DNA from: Clostridiales bacterium
Lineage (GTDB): Bacteria > Bacillota > Clostridia > Oscillospirales > Butyricicoccaceae
Assembly: GCA_004555915.1 (NCBI GenBank)
Contig: SFJM01000002.1
Span: 1-64,000 of the forward strand
Direction of reading: 5' to 3'
Length of the DNA: 64,000 bases
How positions within the stretch are numbered: position 1 is the first letter of the stretch; each line of letters opens with the position of its first letter. The notes below the pieces were generated by a model that was given only the letters and a program-made list of their open reading frames with translations, did not search any database and was not told the origin of the DNA. A program made the position numbers and the translations under genes. Positions 24,334-32,012 of this stretch are shown one piece after another.

Positions 24334-26439
24334 TCAACCAAAATCAAAGTCTTTGTCGTAAATGGCTTCGCCGTCCACCGTAACCGTGACACGATGTACA
24401 CCGCTGTAGGACACCCGGCAGGTCGTGGTGCCGCGGCTTGTTTTTACCGTATCATTACGCAACGTAGAACCATCCACGGAGACCGTGACACGGCAGGTGT
24501 CACGGTCGGTTGGAAGATGAATGGTAATCAAAGAACTGGTTACATCAGCAGTAGCGGTACCGGAGCCCTCCGGCTGATCCGGTTCATTCGGATTCTGTTC
24601 CTCTGCCGCCTTGGCAATGGTGATGCCAACTGCTGTCCCTGCGGCAACCTCGGTACCATACGGTACAGTCTGGTTAATAACGGTTCCTGCCTTGGAGGAG
24701 CTTTCCTCTTCAGTAACGGAGCCCAGCTTCAGGCCAGCCTTTTCCAGTGCAGCCTTTGCCTGCTCCTGGGTCAGTCCGGTCAGATTCGGAACGGATTTAT
24801 TGGTATTGGCAGAGCCGGTGGAAACAACCACATTTACGGTGGAGCCGGTTGCCACCTGGGTGCCGACATCCGGATCACAGCTGATAACATAGCCCTCTGC
24901 AATGGTTTCAGAGCTCTGCTCGGTGCGGCTGACATTCAGGCCTGCGGCACGCAGCGCACTCTGTGCATTCTCATAGCTCTTACCGATAATCGACGGGACA
25001 GGAACCATGGTTTCGTCCCCGGTATTGCCGTCGCTGACCTCTGCGATGGTGAGGGTAATTCTCGAGCCTTCCTTGACCTCTGTATCAGCCTCCGGATCCT
25101 GCTCCATAACCTCGCCGTCTTCGTAGTCACCAGACGTATCCTCTTCCTCAATGATGCGGAAGGTAAAGCTGTCATACTCGCTGTTGTTCTTGATTTCCTC
25201 TGCATAGTTCATACCGATAAAATTCGGTACGGAAACCATCTTGTCGCTGCCTCCGCCCAGCAGGCCGGAGCCAAGATAGGCAATGGCTGCAAGCAGTGCC
25301 ACAATAATAACGCCGACAACGACCTTTCCGCCATTGCCCTTTTTGCGTTTGGGCGCCGGCTTTACCGGCTTGTCCTGCTCATACTCATCGTCCTGATCGT
25401 ATACAGGCTTGTAGACTCGATTGTTTCCTGCCCCGCGGCTGCCGGAGGATGCCGCTGCTTCGGTACGCGGTACATACTGTGTCGCATCCTGTTCCTCCTC
25501 ATCCTGAATGCGCGGCATATACTGCGTCGCCTGCTCCGCATCATATTTAATGGCACGGGTCGCATCCAGATCATTGTTGTGGCTGGAATAATGCAGCTGC
25601 AGGTTCGGGTTGGTGCGCAGCCGTTCCATGTCCCGGAACATATCCAGTGCAGAGCTGTAACGCTGGTTCACATTGGCGCACATGGCATGCATGACAATCT
25701 CATCCATCGCCTGCGGAACTTCCGGTACAATCGAGCTTGGTACCGGCGGAACCGTATTCAGGTGCTGCATGACAACAGCAACCGCAGTCTCGCCGCGGAA
25801 CGGCAGGGTTCCGGTCAGCATTTCATACATAACAACGCCCAGAGAATACAGGTCCGTACGGAAGTCCGCGGTAATGCCCTTTGCCTGTTCCGGGGAAATG
25901 TAATGCACGGAGCCGATAGCCTCGGAAGAAACCTTTCGGGTTTCCTGGCTGTTGGCAAAGCTTGCAATGCCGAAGTCCATCACCTTTGCGGTGCCATCAC
26001 GCAGCAGCATGATATTCTGCGGCTTGATGTCCTGATGGATGATGCCGCGGCTGTGTGCGTGATCCAGCGCACGTGCAACCTGCTGTGCAAAATACAGGGT
26101 TTCCTGCCATGTAAGGTGATGCTTTTTGCGGAGGTAATCCTTCAAGGTCACACCTTCGCAAAGCTCCATCACGATGTATTCCGGGCTGTTGTCAGCATGG
26201 CATACATCATAAATGGCAACAATGTTATTCTGCGAAAGCTTTGCAACCGCCTGAGCCTCATTGTAAAAGCGCTTGCGGAATTCCTCATCCTGCGCATACT
26301 CTTCCTTGAGGACCTTAATGGCAACATAGCGATTCAGAACGGTACAATAGGCCTTATAGACCACAGCCATACCGCCTGTTCCGATCACCTCACGGACTTC
26401 ATACCGCCCGCCAAGTGTCTGTCCAATCAAATTTTCCAT
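24334..26439 (-). CDS. prkC: PASTA-domain serine/threonine protein kinase (PrkC/PknB type)
   Basis: The 701-residue membrane kinase senses cell wall fragments and phosphorylates cytoplasmic targets. The kinase domain spans about 10-275, with GTGGMAVVYKA, Lys42, HQD at 135-137 and DFG at 155-157. The catalytic loop reads HQDIKPQN where most have HRD, so it is a non-RD form. A Lys-rich linker and one transmembrane helix (VVVGVIIVALLAAIAYLG) follow. Then come three PASTA repeats beginning VPNFIGM, VPSIIGK and VPNLTGL, and an extra C-terminal beta domain. The ATG has AGGAGA 7 bp upstream. It follows its phosphatase by 11 bp. Confidence 0.93.
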   Translation of the reverse strand: MENLIGQTLGGRYEVREVIGTGGMAVVYKAYCTVLNRYVAIKVLKEEYAQDEEFRKRFYNEAQAVAKLSQNNIVAIYDVCHADNSPEYIVMELCEGVTLKDYLRKKHHLTWQETLYFAQQVARALDHAHSRGIIHQDIKPQNIMLLRDGTAKVMDFGIASFANSQETRKVSSEAIGSVHYISPEQAKGITADFRTDLYSLGVVMYEMLTGTLPFRGETAVAVVMQHLNTVPPVPSSIVPEVPQAMDEIVMHAMCANVNQRYSSALDMFRDMERLRTNPNLQLHYSSHNNDLDATRAIKYDAEQATQYMPRIQDEEEQDATQYVPRTEAAASSGSRGAGNNRVYKPVYDQDDEYEQDKPVKPAPKRKKGNGGKVVVGVIIVALLAAIAYLGSGLLGGGSDKMVSVPNFIGMNYAEEIKNNSEYDSFTFRIIEEEDTSGDYEDGEVMEQDPEADTEVKEGSRITLTIAEVSDGNTGDETMVPVPSIIGKSYENAQSALRAAGLNVSRTEQSSETIAEGYVISCDPDVGTQVATGSTVNVVVSTGSANTNKSVPNLTGLTQEQAKAALEKAGLKLGSVTEEESSSKAGTVINQTVPYGTEVAAGTAVGITIAKAAEEQNPNEPDQPEGSGTATADVTSSLITIHLPTDRDTCRVTVSVDGSTLRNDTVKTSRGTTTCRVSYSGVHRVTVTVDGEAIYDKDFDFG

Positions 26440-26450
26440 GTTCAAGTCTC

Positions 26451-27182
26451 CTACTTGGTATATAAAACGACTGTAATATTGTCATTTCCGCCGGCTTCGC
26501 AGGCCCGCTCAATCAGCCTGTTGCAGGCTTCCTCCTGGGATGCAGCCTCTGCCACAATTGCAGCAATTTCCGCATCATACACCAGGCCGCTCAAACCATC
26601 CGAGCACAGCAGCAGTGTCTGTCCGTCATGAATGGTGATTTCATACAGGTCCGCCTCTACCGCGCTGTCCACACCGATGGCACGGGTAATCAGATTGCGT
26701 CCCGGATAAACCTTTGCCTGCTCCGGTGTCAGGCGGCCGGAACGAACCATTTCCTCTACCAGCGAATGATCCGCCGTCATCTGGGCAATTTTACTGCCGT
26801 CAATCAGATAAGCACGGGAATCACCCACATTGGCAAGAATGACCCGGTCATCCACACAGATGCCGCCCACGAGGGTCGTTCCCATGCCGTTATATGCCGG
26901 AGATGACTGTGACAGCTGAAAAACCTCTGTATTGGCAGCTGTAACTGCTTCTTCCACTGTATTTGCCAGTGAATCCGTGTCTGTCTGTGCTTCGTCTGCC
27001 GTTTTAATATGCTCCAGAAACCGGTCTGCGGCACGGTCACTTGCAATATTGCCCGCACGGGCACCGCCCATGCCATCGCACAGCACAATGAAGCCAAGTC
27101 CGTTTTCCCGTACATCAATACGGAAGGTATCCTGATTGTTGGCTCGGACCAGACCCTTATCGGTTTTGCCAAATGCTTTCAT
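26451..27182 (-). CDS. PP2C-type protein phosphatase, partner of PrkC
   Basis: The 243-residue metal-dependent phosphatase has the PP2C/SpoIIE fold motifs: NQDTF near the N terminus, FIVLCDGMGGARAGNIAS with the metal-binding Asp, NVGDSRAYLI, TADHS and LLCSDGLSG. NDNITVV closes the domain. Its place between rlmN and the PASTA kinase gene matches the conserved stp/prpC-prkC pair, so it should dephosphorylate PrkC and its targets. It is cytoplasmic, with no membrane segment. Confidence 0.94.
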   Translation of the reverse strand: MKAFGKTDKGLVRANNQDTFRIDVRENGLGFIVLCDGMGGARAGNIASDRAADRFLEHIKTADEAQTDTDSLANTVEEAVTAANTEVFQLSQSSPAYNGMGTTLVGGICVDDRVILANVGDSRAYLIDGSKIAQMTADHSLVEEMVRSGRLTPEQAKVYPGRNLITRAIGVDSAVEADLYEITIHDGQTLLLCSDGLSGLVYDAEIAAIVAEAASQEEACNRLIERACEAGGNDNITVVLYTK

Positions 27183-27186
27183 TCAA

Positions 27187-28233
27187 TCACTCTTTCCCGA
27201 ACGTTTCACCGATATGCCTGCGGCGCAGCTGCCCGCAGGAGGCATCAATATCCGGTCCCAATGTGCGCCGGACTGTTGCCGTGACTCCGTTCTTTTCCAA
27301 AATATTTTGAAAAGCGGCGACATGCTCCTTTGATGAGGTACGCAGCCCGCTCTCCGTGACGTGGTTCAATGGGATCAGGTTGACATGTGCCGGTCTGCCG
27401 CGCAGCAGCTCTGCCAGCTTTCTTGCCTGCCACGGCCGATCACTCACGCCGTCAATCATAGTATATTCATACGAAATCCGGCGGCCGGTCATGTCAAAAT
27501 AATTCTTGCAGGATGCAATCAGCCGTTCCACCGGGTAGCTGTTGTTCACCGGCATGATGGCGCTCCGGCTGTCATTGTCCGGCGAATGCAGGGAAATCGA
27601 CAGGGTAATCTGCAGCTTCTCCTGTGCCAGCCGGTCAATCTGCGATGCCAGTCCCGAGGTGGACAGGGAGATATGCCGCTGTCCGATATGTAAGCCCTCT
27701 TCCGCGCCCACCAGATGGATAAAGCGCAGGACATTGTCATAATTGTCCAGCGGCTCACCGGTACCCATCAGGACAATGTTGGAAATCCGCTCTCCGGTAT
27801 CCTTCTGCATAAACAGAATCTGATCCAGAATTTCACCTGCGGACAGGCTGCGTACCAGTCCGCCAATACCGGAAGCACAGAATTTGCAGCCCATGCGGCA
27901 GCCCACCTGTGAGGAAACACAGGCAGAATTGCCGTGATGATAGCGCATAAAGACGCTTTCAATGCAGTTGCCGTCATACAGCTCCCACAGGTACTTGATG
28001 GTGCCATCCACCTGTGAAACCTGTTTGCGCAGGATTTTCGGCGCAGTCAGCAGATAGTGTTCCGCCAGTTTGGCCCGGAGCGGCTTGGAGATGTTCGTCA
28101 TCTCATCAAAGGACTGTACCCCCTGATGCAGCCACTGAAAAATCTGTCCCGCACGAAAGGGCTTCTCGCCCATCTCCCGCAGCTCTGCCTTCAGTTCCGG
28201 CAGAGTCCGGCATTTAATCTCAGGTTTTGTCAT
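27187..28233 (-). CDS. rlmN: 23S rRNA (adenine2503-C2)-methyltransferase RlmN
   Basis: The protein is 348 residues from the ATG with GGAG upstream. This radical SAM enzyme methylates A2503 of 23S rRNA and A37 of some tRNAs. The cluster motif is CRMGCKFC inside SSQVGCRMGCKFCASG. The FMRYHHGN, LMGTGEPL and GLRTSSKEHV segments are also present, and the C-terminal DIDASCGQLR holds the methyl-carrying Cys. It is the first gene after an internal promoter at 28304 and 4 bp before the phosphatase gene. Family confusion with Cfr is possible in principle, but the neighbourhood fits RlmN. Confidence 0.95.
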   Translation of the reverse strand: MTKPEIKCRTLPELKAELREMGEKPFRAGQIFQWLHQGVQSFDEMTNISKPLRAKLAEHYLLTAPKILRKQVSQVDGTIKYLWELYDGNCIESVFMRYHHGNSACVSSQVGCRMGCKFCASGIGGLVRSLSAGEILDQILFMQKDTGERISNIVLMGTGEPLDNYDNVLRFIHLVGAEEGLHIGQRHISLSTSGLASQIDRLAQEKLQITLSISLHSPDNDSRSAIMPVNNSYPVERLIASCKNYFDMTGRRISYEYTMIDGVSDRPWQARKLAELLRGRPAHVNLIPLNHVTESGLRTSSKEHVAAFQNILEKNGVTATVRRTLGPDIDASCGQLRRRHIGETFGKE

Positions 28234-28303
28234 AAATGCATTCTCCGACAGTACATACGCCATATTTTAGCACATTCCGTGCCGCGCATATACTATCCTC
28301 TTC

Positions 28304-28332
28304 ATAGTAAGCCTTTTTTCGGATGATTTCAA
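28304..28332 (-). promoter_or_regulatory. Internal promoter before rlmN
   Basis: On the minus strand TTGAAA (28327-28332) and TACTAT (28304-28309) are 17 bp apart. It lies in the 214-bp gap between rsmB and rlmN and would drive rlmN-stp-prkC-rsgA-thiN-TSCPD. Confidence 0.65.
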
Positions 28333-28447
28333 TATAAATTCGATATAAAAATAACAGGAATTCTTCCGGTCATATGGTCAGTAATCCCGGAAATGCTCAT
28401 ATTTTTGCTAAAATGATCGGTTTCGACCACTTCCGCAGCAGTCAGTT

Positions 28448-29782
28448 TCATGGATGCTTTCGCATCTTTGCCACAAAAAATCCGTCCGTATTGTGTACAT
28501 GGGGCAGCAGTGTCACCCAGCCATCCACCGGCTCTGCACACACCGGCAGGGAAAAGCTGACCGACTCAAACTCATGATTCTGCTGCAAAAACTGCTGTAC
28601 CACAGCTTCATTTTCCCGTTTCAACAGGGTACAGGTGGAATATACCAGCGTACCGCCAGCCCTGACATACCGGCAGGCATTGTTCAAAATGGCAAGCTGG
28701 AGGTCCGGCAGCGAACGGAGCGGTGCTTCATCCTTATATCGGATTTCCGGCTTTTTGCGGATGATGCCCATGCCGGAGCACGGCACATCACACAGTACGG
28801 CGTCAAAGCGTTCCGCCCATTCCGGACGGAATACCGCCGCATCCTGCAGCTCGGTATGCATGCAGCTCAGTCCGAGCCGATCCGCACCCTCCCGAATTTT
28901 GTTCAGCTTATGGTCATATACATCGCAGGAAGTCACCGCACCGGTATCGCGCATGCGCTCCGCTGCGAAAAAGCTTTTGCCGCCCGGCGCCGCACAGCAG
29001 TCCAGTACGTTCATTCCCGGCCGGGGATCAAGGGCATAAACACTCATCTGGCTTGCGCCGTCCTGTACGGTTACACGCCCCTCGGCAAAGGCCGGCAGCT
29101 GTTCCAAACTGCCTGTGCCGGAAACCAACAGGCAGTTGGGAATGGTGTCATGTGCCTGTACTTCCGCGCCCTTTTCCTCCAGTTCCCGCCGCACCTGCTC
29201 CACATCTGCCCGCAGGGTATTGACGCGCAGCACCGTGGGGGCGGGCTGGTTGTCCGCCTCCAGCAGCAGGCGGGTCTGTTTGACACCAAACTGCTCCAGA
29301 TACAGCTCCGTCAGCCATCTGGGATGGCTGTAGCGCAGGGAATAATATTCCCCCTTGGTCTCACAGTCCGGCTGGGGCAGCTTGTCTTTATTCCGCGCAA
29401 TGGCACGGAGTACACCGTTGACATACCCCGCCGTCTGACGGTCGGCATGGCACAGGGAACGGGCGAGCCGGACACTCTCATTCACAGCAGCAGAGTCCGG
29501 AATGCGATCCATCCAGAGCAGCTGATATACACCAAGACGCAACAGATCCAGAATCCGCGGCTGTATTTTTTTCAGCCGGGTTTTGGAAAATTTTGTAACA
29601 TAAAAATCACACATGGAACGGTTCTGCAGCACGCCGCCGGTCAGCGCCGTGGCCAGCGCAGCGTCCCGTAGGGACATCTGCGCCGTATATTTCCGCAGCA
29701 CCGGCGCACTCCATGCATCCTCTTCCCGGATGGCAAACAGGGCCCGCGCGGCGGCTTCCCGTGCTGTCATGGTCTCAGTCAC
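28448..29782 (-). CDS. rsmB: 16S rRNA (cytosine967-C5)-methyltransferase RsmB
   Basis: The 444-residue enzyme has the N-terminal NusB-like RNA-binding domain (about 1-145). The Rossmann SAM methyltransferase domain that follows has VLDCCAAPGGKSF, the catalytic DVPCSGMGIIRKKPEI and STCTLLKRENEAV, giving the two conserved cysteines of the m5C enzymes. The GTG start has GGAGG 8 bp upstream and overlaps the end of the zinc peptidase gene by 8 bp. It is part of the yicC-to-rsmB operon. Confidence 0.94.
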   Translation of the reverse strand: MTETMTAREAAARALFAIREEDAWSAPVLRKYTAQMSLRDAALATALTGGVLQNRSMCDFYVTKFSKTRLKKIQPRILDLLRLGVYQLLWMDRIPDSAAVNESVRLARSLCHADRQTAGYVNGVLRAIARNKDKLPQPDCETKGEYYSLRYSHPRWLTELYLEQFGVKQTRLLLEADNQPAPTVLRVNTLRADVEQVRRELEEKGAEVQAHDTIPNCLLVSGTGSLEQLPAFAEGRVTVQDGASQMSVYALDPRPGMNVLDCCAAPGGKSFFAAERMRDTGAVTSCDVYDHKLNKIREGADRLGLSCMHTELQDAAVFRPEWAERFDAVLCDVPCSGMGIIRKKPEIRYKDEAPLRSLPDLQLAILNNACRYVRAGGTLVYSTCTLLKRENEAVVQQFLQQNHEFESVSFSLPVCAEPVDGWVTLLPHVHNTDGFFVAKMRKHP

Positions 29783-30506
29783 GCCGGTTTCCTCCGTTTC
29801 TGGACAGGAAAATCAGCACAAACCGCAGCAGCTGCACCAACGAGGTTGCCAGTGCGGCAACATAGGTCATTGCCGCGGCAAACAGTGTTTTGCGTGCCAT
29901 CGGAAGTTCCTCCTGTGTCAGCAGTCCGGTGGATTCCAGCGCCTGTAATGCCCGGCGGGATGCATTGATTTCCACCGGCAGGGTGATGACCTGGAACAGG
30001 GTTGCCAGTGCAAACAGCAGCACGCCCACACCCACCAGGGAAACCGCGTTCAGCATCAGACCAATGACCATCATGGGCCATGCCAGCCGGGAGCCGAAAT
30101 TGCATACCGGAATGATGGCATTGCGCAGCCGGATCGGCCCATAGCCTGTGGCATACTGTACTGCATGTCCGGCTTCATGCGCCGCAACGCCCACAGCCGC
30201 AACCGAGCTCACATCACACACATCACCGGACAGGCTGATGACATTGTTCCGTGGATTGAAATTATCCGTCAGGCTGCCGCCGATGCGGGCAAACTGCACG
30301 CCGGTAACGCCATTGGCACGCAGAACCGCCTGCGCCGCCTGCATGCCGGTAATGCCTTTTCGTGTCATCACCCGGGAGTATTTTTTAAAGTTGCTGCTTA
30401 CAGAGGCCTGTGCCCATGCGGTAAACGCAAAGCATACCACCATGAGCACCAGCCAGATCATATACCAGCCATTATTTCCATAGCCGTATCCATAACCGTA
30501 ATACAA
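29775..30506 (-). CDS. Zinc metallopeptidase, YugP-type membrane protein
   Basis: The 243-residue protein has a Tyr/Gly-rich N terminus, a first membrane helix, the zinc motif HEAGH (with VAAHEAGHAVQYA) and two or three further helices near the C terminus. It matches the neutral zinc metallopeptidase family of Bacillus YugP, whose substrates are unknown. The TTG start is chosen because AGGGAGG lies 8 bp upstream; a nearby ATG is out of frame. It lies between fmt and rsmB, as in many Firmicutes. Confidence 0.9.
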   Translation of the reverse strand: MYYGYGYGYGNNGWYMIWLVLMVVCFAFTAWAQASVSSNFKKYSRVMTRKGITGMQAAQAVLRANGVTGVQFARIGGSLTDNFNPRNNVISLSGDVCDVSSVAAVGVAAHEAGHAVQYATGYGPIRLRNAIIPVCNFGSRLAWPMMVIGLMLNAVSLVGVGVLLFALATLFQVITLPVEINASRRALQALESTGLLTQEELPMARKTLFAAAMTYVAALATSLVQLLRFVLIFLSRNGGNRRD

Positions 30507-30534
30507 TCCATCGACCTCCCTGATCGAAATATCC

Positions 30535-31470
30535 TCAGCAGCCGAGAACTGTTCCCGGCTCTATGCCATGCCCGCGCAGGTAATCCCCCGCTGACATGCG
30601 TTTTTTGCCGACCATCTGGATTTCCGTAATCTGCAGCACCTGTCCATCACCACATGCCACAAACAGGCCCTTCTTCGGGTCTGCCTCTGTGACAGAGCCA
30701 GCAGGCAGGCTGGTTGCCTTACCGGTCAAACGGGACTGGAACAGCTTCAGCCGTACCTCACCGCGGGTTGTCACGGCAACCGGCCATGGATCCAGTCCAC
30801 GGATCAGGTTGTGTACCTCCTGCGCGGATTTGCTCCAGTCAACCACGGACATGCGTTTGTCCAGCACCGACACATAGGTGGACTGGCTGTCGTCCTGGGG
30901 CTTTCGTTCGATACCCTCCGGCAGCCGGTTGATGGTCTCGGAAATCAGGTCCGCGCCCATGGCAGCCAGCCGGTCAAACAGCTCACCAGCCGTTTCGTTT
31001 TCCCCTACCTCGGTTTCACTTACAAGCAGAATATCACCGGTATCCAGTCCGCGATCCATATACATGGTAGTTACGCCGGCAGTGGTTTCACCGTTGAGCA
31101 CCATCCACTGTACCGGAGCCGCACCGCGGTACTTCGGCAGCAGAGAGCCATGCACATTGATGCAGCCATACTTTGGCAGATCCAGCACATAACCCGGCAG
31201 CAGCTTGCCATAGGCAACCACCACAATAACCTCCGGATCTAGCTCCTGCAGCAGGGCCAGCTGGCTCTCGTTCTTAAACGTATCGGGCTGAAAAACCGGA
31301 ATGTTATGTGTCAAGGCCAACTGCTTTACAGGCGGTGGTGTCAGCTTCATTTTACGCCCCTGCGGCTTATCCGGCTGGGTAAATACGCCGACAATGTCAT
31401 GTCCATCCGCAATCAGACGTTCCAGAGAGCTGACCGCGAAATCCGGGGTTCCCATGAACACCATTCTCAT
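30535..31470 (-). CDS. fmt: Methionyl-tRNA formyltransferase
   Basis: The 311-residue enzyme formylates initiator Met-tRNA using 10-formyl-tetrahydrofolate. It shows MGTPDFAVSSLE at the N terminus, the catalytic HGSLLPKYRGAAP segment with Asn and His before it, and TTMYMDRGLDTGDIL. The C-terminal OB-like domain that binds tRNA follows. Its ATG overlaps the def stop codon (ATGA), so the formylase and the deformylase are made together. Confidence 0.96.
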   Translation of the reverse strand: MRMVFMGTPDFAVSSLERLIADGHDIVGVFTQPDKPQGRKMKLTPPPVKQLALTHNIPVFQPDTFKNESQLALLQELDPEVIVVVAYGKLLPGYVLDLPKYGCINVHGSLLPKYRGAAPVQWMVLNGETTAGVTTMYMDRGLDTGDILLVSETEVGENETAGELFDRLAAMGADLISETINRLPEGIERKPQDDSQSTYVSVLDKRMSVVDWSKSAQEVHNLIRGLDPWPVAVTTRGEVRLKLFQSRLTGKATSLPAGSVTEADPKKGLFVACGDGQVLQITEIQMVGKKRMSAGDYLRGHGIEPGTVLGC

Positions 31471-31961
31471 GCGTCTTCGCCTTCCTCTTCGTCTTCATCG
31501 TCAAACGTAATATACTCGGTTACCTTTTCGGTAAATACATGACCATCCAGATGGTCAATCTCATGCAGGAACGCACGGGCGGTCAGGTCATGTGACTTGA
31601 CGGTAAACCATTCGCCGTTTCTGTCCTGTGCACGGACCGTTACAATACGCGGACGGGTAACCATACCGAATTTATCCGGGAAGCTCAGACAGCCCTCGGA
31701 ACCGGTCTGCTCGCCTTCGGTTTCCACAACCTCCGGATTCACCATTTCAATAATTTTGTCATTGTCCAGTGTATCCAGAACCACACAGACACGGCGCATA
31801 AAGCCAATCTGCGGGCCTGCAAGACCCACACCGTTTGCAGCCAGCATGGTCTGTGCCATGTCCTCCAGAATGGATGCCAGCTTTCTGTCAAATTTTGTGA
31901 CGGTGTGGCATTTTTTATACAGAATCGGATCAGGATCCTTAATAATTTCTCTAACAGCCAT
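31467..31961 (-). CDS. def: Peptide deformylase
   Basis: The 164-residue iron/zinc hydrolase removes the formyl group from new proteins. The three motifs are present: GVGLAGPQIG, EGCLSFP and HEIDHLDGH. An acidic tail rich in Asp/Glu closes the protein, which is unusual but harmless to the fold. The ATG has GAGGAGA 6 bp upstream; a longer frame adds only six residues. It overlaps fmt by 4 bp and follows priA, the conserved order. Confidence 0.95.
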   Translation of the reverse strand: MAVREIIKDPDPILYKKCHTVTKFDRKLASILEDMAQTMLAANGVGLAGPQIGFMRRVCVVLDTLDNDKIIEMVNPEVVETEGEQTGSEGCLSFPDKFGMVTRPRIVTVRAQDRNGEWFTVKSHDLTARAFLHEIDHLDGHVFTEKVTEYITFDDEDEEEGEDA

Positions 31962-32012
31962 GGGTATCTCCTCTATCATGAATTGGTTTATCTGATTGAT
32001 TTTCGTCTTGGT

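Noticed and set aside
24394..26631. A 745-codon open frame on the plus strand opposite the PASTA kinase gene
   Set aside because: It is antisense to a clearly coding gene with all kinase and PASTA motifs. Its composition (many His, Cys, Gln) is typical of the shadow of a GC-rich gene, and it has no ribosome site.
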